Positions 23,501 through 35,060 of a DNA stretch of 44,398 bases are shown here, piece after piece. Under the pieces are notes generated by a model that saw nothing but the letters and a program-made list of their open reading frames with translations, was not told where the DNA came from and made no database searches. The stretch covers positions 1 through 44,398 of the forward strand of contig JADHZB010000510.1 in the NCBI GenBank assembly GCA_015657535.1. The letters are read 5' to 3'. The stretch is from Nephromyces sp. MM_2019. Lineage: Eukaryota > Apicomplexa > Aconoidasida > Nephromycida. The first letter of the stretch is position 1, and each line of letters opens with the position of its first letter. Made by a program: the position numbers and the translations under genes.

Positions 23501-26500
23501 TTTTAGTGTAGATTTATCAGGAAATACTATCATATTGTTTTTCCTCGCTTGTGCTAGAAATTCATCAGCTTGTGGGTATGACTGCCCATCTAAGTAAATC
23601 CAAAGTTCATCGTGAAGCCTTGTTGGCTTCCAATTTTTAAGTAGAGTGGTTACAGATCCATCAACCCACTCAGATGTTTGTGAATCAAGGTATCCCCACG
23701 CATTTGAATGACTTTCAGTGATATTTAACTCTCTTTGGAGAAAGACAGACATCTCCTCACCAACTTCTTTGAGCTCTGAAAGTTACTCAGCAAGTAATCA
23801 CCAATATTATTATTTTTAGACATATATCATAATTAACCTTTGTTCTTACAGAGAATGTAATATTGCTTGAATAAATTTATCAAAGTAGTTTTCCCCAGAC
23901 CAGGCTTCCCAACAATAGAAATAACATTTGTTAATCCCTTTAGTGTGCTGAGTTCCAACAGTTTGGAAATTGTTATGTCACTTTCGAAAAGCCCTTGTTT
24001 AAATATAGCTAGAGCAACTTGTGCTTTATTTGGGATTTCCTTAGGCTACAAAGAAACCATTCGATAAGAAGATAATATATGGGGGGTAAAATCACTCTAC
24101 CAGTTCCTCTGTATATGGCGTGAAAAATAGCGTGAGTAAATTTTTATAGAGATTAGTAGGCAACTTGTTCATTATCGGCGTAAAAGTTTTTTTAGACCAC
24201 TCAAAAACTAAGTTTTCTAAAGGCATTTGAGTTCCTAATTTCTGTGATTCATGGGCCTTGGTGAAAATTCTTAACACGTTTTCAACGCTGAAAAATTGCT
24301 GTGTAGAAATTGTTCCCTCATTTATCATTATATCATAAAAGAATTTATATTTTTTTAAGAATTCCTTTGAGTTCTGAAGCACAAAGAAAACGCATGAGAT
24401 TCATTTTAAGGAAGGTGTTTTGTACCCTAAAATTTTCATGTTTGGAAATGAGTTTTATATTATCATTGAAGCTTGTGCTTTGCAGTGCTATTGGTCTTAT
24501 TGTTGATCGGAGTTTCTGTGGTATGCCCAAGAATTTTTCATTCTTGTTAACAATAGAAAAAAAAATAGCGAAATCATTTTTCTCATTTATCTCGAATTGT
24601 GGCTTTGCTTGATCTATGCTTATTTTATTAGTAGCTTCTCTGAAAAAAGGTTTATCAACAATTTGCAAAAAAAGAGCAAATAAATTATAAATACCGCATA
24701 TGATCCTTTGAATCAAATATCTTTTGTGACAAAGAGTTTATTACAGAGCCTTCAAGATTTTCGAGTTTCTCCATTAGAAGCCAACCATTAAGCCTTTTTG
24801 TACCAGCAATGAGTTGTGAAATCACATTAATCTTTAATTCCGAATTACATAAAATACTGAAAAGAAATTTTCCTAATGCTTTCCCCAAATTATAAAAGTA
24901 ATCTGATTTTTGTAATGTTGAGAAAGTATGCAAATGATAGTTGAATAAAAACTCAAAGGACCAAAACCTGAGTTTTGATTCCTATGCATCATTAATATAG
25001 CTGAGTTCTTCAAAGCCAGACTTGTCGAAACGATAGATTTCTCATTCATAGCCGTAAAATTTACCTCTGGCTTTTCTCCCTAAGGTTTGATTAAGTAAAA
25101 AGTTTAAAAGTGCTATTTCAGCAGTTCAAAATATTTACATACATAAAACTCGTAGCCATATGGTGAAGCTACGCTTGGAGTCAGGACCCAGCATTTTGAA
25201 CCACTAAAATTCCCTTTTAGAACTGAAAAAAATTCCTTATACAAGTCATAAAAATGAGCTAATTGAGCTAATAATATATTCTACCTTGGATTTTTTCAGG
25301 CGTATCTTCCCTCCACTCATAACGAATTTGAGAGATCCATGAAAATTGAGCCTCACTTTCTGTTTTAGTACGCGATAATTTTTCCTGTTTTAATACAAGC
25401 TCTAGCTAATTTTATATAGAAATGAAATCTAATTACACAATGATTTACTAACCAAAACGTCTCGAGAATGAATCTCAGTCGAAATTAGTGCCTCAATTTT
25501 CCTTTTCTCCAAACTTGAACAATTTCTTTTAGTCATGCCGAGTATGTTATCTAGGTTTTTTCGCCTTTTATTTTTCAATGAAGCCAAAGAATCTAGGAGA
25601 AACTTCCCAGACTTTTTAATTACTGACTCACAATCTGATGTCCTTGAAAAGGATCATCAAGATAGTTGAAAGATGTAGGCACAACGAGTTATGAACTTGA
25701 AATTACCAAGTTATTTTTGCCATGACTTGTATGATCTGCAGTGGCACATCTTTTATCAATTTATCGACTTTCCCTGAGCTTGAGTTGTATTGCTGATAGC
25801 TTAATACAAGCTGTGACTTTAGAGCGTCTTTCATACATCTTTCAATCTGAAACAAATTTGACCGGATTTTCACATATATAGTTAAAGATGGTCTTGATAA
25901 TATCTAACTTTTGGCATCCATTTTTCAGCTGCTCCCTCAAGAGTAATGCTTTTCATTGAAAAAGTTAAAGTTTCACCTGACTCTCCGATCATCGAATTGG
26001 CTTCTGGCTTTTTTAACACCTTTTTAGCTTGATTAAAAATACAAATAAGCTTGAACTTGTTAAATCTACAATATATTAATTTTTTACTTGCTAAATTCAA
26101 CCCAAATCCATTGATCCCGCTAAAACATTTTAATAAATCATCTTTTACAGCTTCATAACTACACTGATTTGAATAAATCCTAAACAGTTCTTTATTTGAT
26201 AAAAAGTAAAATCGGTGGTAAAGGCCTCTGTAAATCACAAAGTATATCAGACCAAAAACTGTCTAATTCATAACATATAAAAATCCACCTCTTCTTGTCG
26301 AAAATCGATCTCATTTCTACTTTAATTTGATTTTCATATTTGTGTAGTGATGCTAAAGTGTCCTCAAAATTCTCGATTTCAAAGACTTCTAGTAACTTGC
26401 CCTTTTTAAAAATTTTATTGATCACATTGTTTAACTCCTCACTGTAGGCATTCAATGAATCTGAATAGTTAGCAATTTTATCTTCCTTATCTGGAGCAGA

Positions 26501-29500
26501 ATGAATTTCTTAATCCCAAAAATACTTAACTAAACTTAACTTTGTACCACTTTTGATTTTCAAAACATTGTAAAACATTTTTTCCACTTTCTTGAAACCT
26601 TTTATTTGAGAAATTTTCTCATGAAGCTTGCGTAGTAGTCTCTGGAATCCTTCGATCTGAGTACAAATTAGTTCAAATAAAATCAAAAATTTAACCTATA
26701 CTTTCAGATAATTATTTTCATCACATGATTAAATTACTTACCTCAGAATTAAATTGTTTCGTGTGGTTGTTTCTATAAATTTTTTCCAGAATTAAAAAAT
26801 CAGCGTCAATTTCATCCAAAATGTTTTGGTTGCTATTAGTTTCATCAAAGTTTAAAGCTTCAGTTGGCGTTCGCTCATTCCAGCTATCTGATATCCTTTG
26901 ATATAGTTTATGGGCATCTCTCTCCAAATTTGAAATTCCAATATATTTTTGTATTATGGCTTAAATCAAAGTAAAAATATATTACAGTGAATAGGCTTTG
27001 GCCTGTATTGAGGTTTGCTATTAATTACCCTTTTGATCCTCGAAATTTATGTTAAATAACCTGCCATAGTGTAGGCTGGATTTACGAATGTCGAAATGGA
27101 GCTTTAGTTCTACCTCAACTTCTTTTAAATATCTAGGTTCAATCTGTTAACATTTGGTTCGCACTATAAAATCAATAACACACGGATAACACTAGATTTT
27201 ACCTTTGTGAAAATTTGAGAAATACAATAAGAGTTTTTTAATATACTCTCCAATTCTTCTTTCATTTCGATAAGAATATGGAAACCAAACTTTTCTAAGG
27301 GTGTGAATTCATTCAAAAGGTTCAGGCAATATTCTTTAAACAGTTGATGGATTTTTTCAGTAAATAATTTTTCCGAAATGTCTTTTTTGTAAGATTCTAA
27401 ATTGGCCTATTAAATAATCCAAGTTATTACTGAGCAAAATTGTTTTAAAATTGCAAAATTCACCCAAATTTTCCAAACTTTTTGAAGCGAATTTAACTTT
27501 TCATTGATTTCATCAAACTCATCCCCATGGAAATAGTGATTTTCAAAGGCTTTGAGATCCTGCATTACACTATTAAAAGCAGTTTGTAATTCTTCAAGAG
27601 AGAAATTGAAGCTATCGATCCAGTCAAGAGCATCAACAGCCTTTAGTAGTGCTAATTTTCCTTTAGTAGGTGCATCAGACTCGAATTTCGCTAAAATTTC
27701 AATGTGTTGAGCCTTTAATAAATTTGCATGGTTTATCAAATGTTTTTCAAGTTCAGTCTTTGAGCTTCAAACACAAGAAGTAGATGAACATATACTGAAG
27801 GGTTGATCAAGAAATTAAAGAGAATTACATATTGATAGCCTTGTCCAATTCCTCTATATGCACCCTCAATCTCTCAATTTTTAATGCAATATTCTCAGAA
27901 TCTATTTTTAATTCTTTAAATTCTGACTCCAGCTCAGCTAAATAGGGTAAAATTATAGTACAAACTTTATGTATTAAGGATCGAAAGTAATCTTACGAAT
28001 ATATCTGAATAATAACTTCATCTGATTTAAAAGAGAGTGGCTTCTTTCATTTAAGTAACAAAATTGACTGTAAAGACTATCTCTTTGCTCTTGTTTAAGC
28101 TTCAGAGATTTAACCGTGAGAGACTGCCCCGGATTAGGATAATTTTCTGCCAAAATTAATTTTGATAGGGTTGTTAAATTTTTGTTTCCATTTATCAACT
28201 CACTCCCTAGCTCGATTGTTAATGATTGAATTGAATCCATAAGCCTAGGCTTAATTTCTTCAACAATTATGTGTGAATATTCTCGAGCTTTGATAGAAAT
28301 TTCACTTTTTAGTTTTATCATGTTTATTTCATATATGCCTAATATAACCTAAATGAAAAAGAATCGGATGAGGCATTGTGCTACTCAAAATTTATGCTAT
28401 ACTTTATTTTCTTTTTGATTAATTAACTTCTTTTTGTCTTCGATATACTCAATTATATTTAGCAATTTTTCTGTGTCTAAGACATTAATTTGATGAAGAT
28501 ATAATGGCTCAAATTTCATCAATCTCATGAATTCTTCCTCCCAATTTTTGACCAAATTGTCGAACTTCTCTTTGTACAGTTTTAAAATCCGTAGAATCTA
28601 ATTTGGAAGCTTTGACAATTATTAAGCTTTGAAGTCTTTGTTTTAATTTACCTTAATTTTAGCTTCATTAGTATTTTTAGTGAAAGTTTCTAGTGATTTA
28701 TGCTTCATTTCTAAGCATTTTTCATAGGAAATAGGATATAAGGTTTTCTCGTATCAAGCAATTATTTGTGATGATTTATAGCTATTTAACCTGTAAACGA
28801 AGATAACTGATCCGGTACTTGCAAGATTCCAAATGTGCTAATACTGAAAGCAAATGGGTTACAAGAGCAATAATTATGTTTTTTGTATTCTTGATTTACC
28901 TCCAGTCGTAGCTTTGATTAATTATATAATTAAATGACTCAATGAAATCCTTGCTTAGTTGATCAAAGAATTCCTGGAGTACAGATTCTAGCTCGGGAGC
29001 TTTAATTTTTTCACTGTTTTCAAGATAGCAATTCATTTTTATTATGGAAACTCCAACTTTAATAGAAACTTCACCCTCCTTTATTTCACCAAATATTTGA
29101 AAAATATCCTGAAAAAAGTTAATATACATGCTTTGAAAATCCAATGTGTAGCGCTTATTAAACTCCTAACCAGCATTGTACTTAAGCACTTGGATTCGAT
29201 AGATGAATAAAATTGTTGCAGCAAGGATTTACTTATGTTAATAAAACCATTTTTTAAGCCTTTACTTTTTTGTTCAAAAACCTTCAATAAGAGGTTGTCA
29301 GCAAAAGTCAATCCTAATTTGTAAAAGATTTTCAATTTACCTTTGAAAATTGACTTATTTCGATTTTTAGTTTATCGAAGTGTTCTTGAATGGATTGAAA
29401 AAGCTTTTCCTTTTTAAAATCTATTTGCTTCATGAATTCTTTTGTCTGAACAGTCTTATTGAACTCAACAAAATTCGGTATCTCATATATTTGTTGAGTC

Positions 29501-32500
29501 ATCTTGCTAAATTTTCTTAAAACTAGCTTATAATGGTCAATTATGCCATAAAGCTCCAGGCAAGGTGCGAAAACATTAGCATCAATGTCCTGTACAGTTA
29601 GCTAAAAATATCATAACTAGATTAGTAGACTAGTACAGACTTCGTGACTAATATCAGCAAACCTGGTCATTTAATAAAAACTTTTTAGTTTCAACATTAA
29701 GAGTCTCGCATATGTTTGAAAAATAAGGCTCGAAAAACTCTGACTCAACTTTCTAAACTCGGTTCCATAACAAGTGATAGTCAGTGAAAAACTCAAACGA
29801 AGATAAAAATACCTGGGTGCTTTGCATAAAATAATTATGACGAATGGCGAATGACTTCACCTTGTGATAATTTTGTCTAAGCATTTTGTAAACGATTATT
29901 ATTTCACCGACAAGAGAATTGAATCTTGCTTGGTCAAATTTGTTTTTTTTCCAACTGAGCGCTTGAATTAACGTATTAAGCTCAGGTGTTGCGCAATTCA
30001 AATTGAGGTTCCCTAAAGTTTGTAAAAAGTGTCAGAAAATTAAAACCTTTATTGCAAAAACTCCAAAGAGTCTCTATAAAGAAGTTAACCATTGTTCCAA
30101 TATAAAATTGATGAACCAAATTTTTTTAAAATGCTCTGAGATTCTATTTCGAACCCTTTTAGTAAAAAACAGCTCTTTGCGTTGCTTTCCCATAATTCGT
30201 AAAGCTCATTTTGATAGCTCTGAATGAAGTAGGGATATTGATAAGAAGTTATAGAGTTTTGTAATTAAAAATAGATTTTAACTATCAAGCTTCTTTTAAT
30301 CTGCAAAACATTCCCAGAGATTTCTGAGAACATTTTTGGGGACTTTGAAAGTGCTAAACCTAATAGCTTGTGCTCTCGGTCCAAAATTTTTGATAGAGAC
30401 TTAGCAACAAAATATGGATCGTTTAAGCTTGATATGTTATAGGTTTCACTTTTTAAACATAATTTTTTGCTCTCGAGGTTTTCAATAGTTAATTTTGCTT
30501 GTGATAAACTCTAAATAGAAATGGGTTCGGAAAATGCATTGCAATCCAATAATCTTTATAATAATCTACACCATACCTTCTCGAATGCATTCAGTAAGTG
30601 ATTAATTGCTAGAGTCCACAAATCTTCAGGATTCAATACCTTAATTGAGTGCTCAAGAAGGAGTATCATTTCTATCACCATTCCAATGGATGGTAACTCT
30701 TTTAGACATTGCTCAATGGTGATTTTACAGAGCTTATCAAGCATCTTTGTCTAAATAAGAACAGGCATATATTATGAGAGTTGATCAAAAATTTTCTAGC
30801 CCCTGATTACTTGTGACCTAAATTCCTCAATCACATGATACCAATTTGAATACGACATATCAAACGCTGAAGACTCTAGCTTTTTTATCGTAGAAAATTG
30901 CCTTTGAAGTAGTCCTTGGATGGGAAGTAATTTATTAATCATGCTTTTTAGGTTACAAGGAAGTTCATTCTCTTGTGTCTGCTTAGTTCTATCACTGTAC
31001 TGGTTAAGTTTTAGATTTAAAAATTGAAAGCCTTGACATCTTTGAATAAATCCATCCATCTGAAGATAATAAATTCTCAGCGTACTTTTAATTTCCGTAT
31101 ATTCAAGCAAGGTAATAAGATTACCTCTGAAAACTCTGATAAAGTACTTTCTTGGGCTTCAGGAAAAAACCTTTTGTATAAAGATTTAACCAAATTACAA
31201 CTATAAACCGCATCTTCTGCAACAGAAATTGTTTCGTGCCAAAATTTGCTAAAAAGTGAACTTGCATTAAAGCGAGATTTCCAAATCTGGATAAGACCAC
31301 TCATCAGACTTGAGATAAGCTCTTCAATGAAAAATAAAAAAGGCTTTTCAGAAATTAATTCACAATTAGTTACATGCCTACTTGTAAAATTAGACTCTTT
31401 GCTATAATATGAGCAATTCAATTTAATGAATTTGCATGCTGCCAACAATTCAGGCATAATTTTATATATTTCAGAACTTTTAGCTTGATCAATTGTGTCC
31501 ATAATACTTTTGATCAGAGACAGGTATTTTAGATTCTCCTCGCTCTGTTTCTTTTTGTTAACACACTGAGCCTCTATTTTCCTAATTATGATAAATCAAA
31601 TTGGAAACGCAAAGTTGTCAACCCTCATGAATTGTTAACGGTTTTTCCTAGCTAACTTTATCTCTTGCAAAAAATCAGAGCTACTGTCTTCAAAACGTTG
31701 CATGCTTAATACTGATTCGTCGGACTTTATATTTAACTCTAGGTTAAGCAGTTCCAAATAAGAATTTTGCCAGTGGTAGTATATGCCCTTGAAGGTTTGG
31801 TCATCTTCAGTTGGATCAATTTCCTATAAAATAATCCTTAGAGTAATAAATTGTTGTTATACTTCTAAATTGCACAACTAAGGACATTTAATAGTTGACT
31901 TTTGGTGCTATTTATCCAATCTTTAATTAAGGCTGCATTTCCTGTGCGTAATATTCTGTCTTGAACTGAGATATTATTCTTGAGTGAGGTTAATTTATCA
32001 TTTTGAAAATTTTCATAACATTGACTTTTTAGGTGCTTTCGTCCTTCTTGTACCTATTAAATTCATTGTTGAAATATGTAACAGAAAAGTCTCACCTAAA
32101 ATGTTTGATATAATTACCTCAGTGTGATTAAAATGTGACTCTTTTATAATTGGTTCAATAAAATAATTGAATATTTTATTAAGTTTGTAGTACTCGAAGT
32201 GTGAAAATTTATATAAAACAATCTCATCAAGAATACTGTCCAAACTTGTACTTTTATCAGTACCAGAATTCATGTAAATAATATTTATTTCTCTAGTTAG
32301 AAGATCATCCAGGCTTTCGGGGCCTTTTAGAACCCTGAAGTTGAGAGAGCTATCACTTTTAAAATTGAGCCATAAAATTAAAATATCCTTAGATTCCTCG
32401 AGGCACCAGTTCAAAAGAAATGAATAAGTTTCCTTTTTAACAAATGTATTATCGAAACCTTTGAGTGAAATGTGTGAATTCAGCCAGTTAGAGACTTTAT

Positions 32501-32537
32501 ATAAATCAGTCTTAGAATCAGTTGAACTTTGTTCCAT
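14591..32537 (-). CDS. Dynein heavy chain with degenerate AAA1
   Basis: Multi-exon dynein heavy chain. The 17.9-kb span fits the family size of about 4,000-4,500 residues; not every exon was resolved. Start is ATG at 32537, stop TGA at 14591-14593. Domains in gene order: tail (32.5-28.3 kb); linker (28.3-25.3 kb, HRFYFLSNKELFRIY); AAA1 (25.2-24.1 kb, LTPSVASPYGYEFY, LGKALGKF); AAA2 (24.06-23.1 kb, Walker A GKPGLGKTT, WIYLDG); AAA3 (23.0-21.6 kb, Walker A GKKGIGKS, YLEDLNM, then HFEYNTRDIVRVL and VFGDRLVSSEQ); AAA4 (21.3-20.7 kb, P-loop lost: GYENSRVQYL); stalk with LNEIRAMKPPP and the microtubule-binding domain near 19.9-19.5 kb (NPSWAQARQEL, FLIKLRSLD); AAA5-6 (19.1-16 kb); C-terminal domain (LLIGAKWDKTKD, FPVYKW). 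AAA1 lacks Walker A and has EK where Walker B has DE. The C-terminal GAKWD resembles axonemal chains. Confidence 0.9.
24903..24967 (-). other. 65-nt intron at the former AAA1 P-loop
   Basis: On the minus strand the donor is CAG|GTTTTG and the acceptor AAATCAG|ATT. Removing these 65 nt joins NQNS to DYFYNLGKALG in phase. Without it the frame breaks before LGKALGK. It sits exactly where the GPAGTGKT loop is encoded in other dyneins. Confidence 0.7.
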
Positions 32538-33179
32538 AGCGGCGCTTTCTATTTTTAAATTACTAAATATGCTAAATGTATACTTGAAAGCAATATCTGT
32601 TAAGGAGAATTATATTTTTTGAACAGCTTTAATCTTGTATAGAATATTCAGGAGTATCTTGTGACAAACATGGAGCCACAATTCTCACTTTTAGTACCAT
32701 TTAATAATCTAAGCTATAATATATTATTAGCACTGACTATGAAAACGTCAACTAAATTAAAACTACACAAACAGAATCACAACTGGAGTATATTATTGGA
32801 TAATTAGATCTTATTTGTTTGTTGAGCTACAAAATTGAATTATAAAGGATAAAAGTGCGCAGATATAGATTCCGGTAATTCATATATATAGATTCCTGAA
32901 ATTGTACTTATTCTAGATCAAACCACCATGTTAGCACTGCTCAAACAGTCACAGTCTTAGCGTTAAATGAGGGCTTGACCAAGTAGCAAATCATGAAAAT
33001 TAAAATTTTGAAGAAAAATTAGAATTAATATTTAAAGTTGAAATATAATAAAAATACAACTTGATCTTAATTATCATTCATGTTTATGAGAGATACTGCA
33101 GTGTTAAAACATTTATCTTCCAAGGGTAAATTAGTATAATTTTTTCATTTATCGAACAATTTTGTATACTTCAATATCT
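32538..33179. other. Divergent intergenic region
   Basis: About 640 bp of AT-rich DNA between the dynein start (-) and the unresolved 33180 locus (+). No coding signal; presumably promoter sequence. Confidence 0.5.
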
Positions 33180-34330
33180 ATGAGGACTCGTAAACAGAGC
33201 AACGTAAACCCAGATGAGGAAGTAAAATCTTCGGTGTTGGATGCCCTAGAAGGTAAATGATTTTAGATCTTATATATATTTAATCTGTAAGGGTATGATT
33301 TTTGATTTGATAATTACAGAACAAGCTGTTTATGATGCCGAAAATAAGCACTTTTAAAGGCATCCTCACTTACCTATTATCCTAGGAGCGCTTAAATTCC
33401 TTATTTGCAGCATCCTAATTTATGTCACCATGTTTAAATTATTAATTCTCCTCAGTAAGTGTATAGATTATTATTAAAACCCTAAATATTACAATAAAAT
33501 AATTTCAACATGATAAGGCATAACAAAACAATAATTTTGGATACACTTTCTCATGAGAAATTATAAATTTACAACATAATTTCAGATGAGGGCCCATCAA
33601 AAGGTTAACTAAAATATGCAAAACCGATTAATCCTTCTTTCTGATAATGCTAAGACAATGTTCTACATATACAGGCTCAAAAGTGAATACTGGAGAATTA
33701 TCTTCAATTGTTAATGAAACAAAGTTTATCGAGAAAACTTTTTTCAATCTTAATTTAATTAATGTTAGGTTTCAACACAAAGCTCAAATTATAAAAACAA
33801 TTACTTAGCATCAAATTTACCTGAGACATTAAATGGGATTTTGATTCTCCTACTGGATCTTTGGTACCTGCAAAGCTTAGTTAGAATACGACGCTACTAT
33901 CATAATGACATTTTTCATAAGATATTTGGGAGTAAATTTCCAATTGCATCCTTGGCTCTTCTCGTGGTAAATATTATTATTCAAATCAATAGAAAATTTC
34001 TATAACTGTTTAAAATATAAACATACTTTTACGGCTTAATTTATCTAAAGGGATATTTAGTTATTATGATGGAAATTATAATGAATTCAACAAAATTATA
34101 TCCTCAAATTGGTTTAATGATTTAGTTTATAATTCCGAATGCGTTTATATTGACAACTCTGGACAAATGATTGAACAATTCGAAATAGCAAACAATGATG
34201 TTATTCACAATTGGCGCTTATGCCTGGAAAATAGTGAAATTGGAAGACAATTAGCTCTAAATGGAGTTAACCCACATGATTAGATTCTTTGGTGGGTCGA
34301 ATTCGAAGCTAGTATGAGATCATTTAACAA
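33180..34330 (+). pseudogene. Unresolved multi-exon locus, possibly a decayed TVP23-like gene
   Basis: Exon-like segments 33180-33252 (ATG, MRTRKQSNVNPDEEVK), 33320-33454, 33586-33603 and 33675-33768 have GT..AG borders and consistent phases, but the second has an in-frame TAA at 33355-33357. Around and after the stop lie RHPHLP and a hydrophobic helix (FLICSILIYV). Downstream an open stretch (about 33782-33969) has LLLDLWYLQSLVRIRRYY. Another from 34050 to TAG at 34281 encodes 77 residues of unknown type (SSNWFNDLVYNS). Past that stop the frame reads WWVEFEAS. The RHP-helix, LDLW and WxFEA pieces come in the order of Golgi TVP23 proteins, but each match is weak and later joins do not keep frame. 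It could be a pseudogene, a real gene with exons I cannot resolve, or a sequencing error at the TAA. Confidence 0.28.
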
Positions 34331-35040
34331 TCAGTCCATTGTAATACTCGTAATAATGACACTAGAGTTTATCGGGTGAAAAAATAATTGTCCTAAATAT
34401 CCATTATCAACTAATATTGTGTAATTTTTGCACTTGAATAGAACATTATTTTCTATGTATAAACTTTTGGTCCCAATGAGCAAGAAAATGGAAGAACCCT
34501 AAAAAGAATTCAATAATGCAAGAAATAAGTATCAAGGATAATAAATAATCAGATTTATTTATAATTGAATAAAATATCCAAAATTATAATCTAACTGTTA
34601 TAGAATTAAGTTATTAATATTTAAATGATTTGTTATATTTCAATTATTAAGACAAAAAAATTTTGAAAAGTCTTGTTCACTTTGGCTAGAATTTTCAATT
34701 AATAGTATAATATCTATTTCCGTTATTATTTCAAATTAGTTCTTCAATATACATTTAAAAAGGAGGTAGTGTCAATTGATCTAGATATTTTAGTGTGGAT
34801 TTAAAATTATTTCATAAAAAAATTAATGTATGAAAATTTCAAGGTAAAAGCTAAATTTTGATTATCGGTAGATGGTGCATAAAATGAATGCAAAATTGTT
34901 ATGCAATATATATCCTAGTGATCTCTAATTGCGATACTGTGCCTTCTTTAAGAGCCCATAAGTAGAAATATGATAAGACTCCAATCTAAAGAAAAGAAAG
35001 CTCATTGCATTTGACTTAAATAAATGTATAATGAAATCGA
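34331..35040. other. Intergenic, nothing recognised
   Basis: AT-rich sequence downstream of the unresolved locus and of the DGAT1 gene (convergent). Stops in all frames; no repeats of note. Confidence 0.5.
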
Positions 35041-35060
35041 TTATTCACTAACAGGCTGTC
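35041..35060 (-). other. Terminal 20-nt micro-exon of DGAT1
   Basis: The acceptor TTTGCTTTACAG precedes GA CAG CCT GTT AGT GAA TAA. Joined to the preceding exon in phase 1 it encodes the final GQPVSE after FIG, matching the conserved IIGQP of DGAT1 C-termini. Confidence 0.7.

Noticed and set aside
24310..24612. Plus-strand 100-codon frame
   Set aside because: Antisense shadow of the dynein AAA1 lid exon.
24884..25067. Alternative 83-nt intron in dynein AAA1 (GTAAAT to GCATAG) that also restores frame
   Set aside because: It would remove a stretch (NEKSIVSTSLAL) that aligns without gaps to the PLTDR..TL..AL region of dyneins, so that stretch must be coding.
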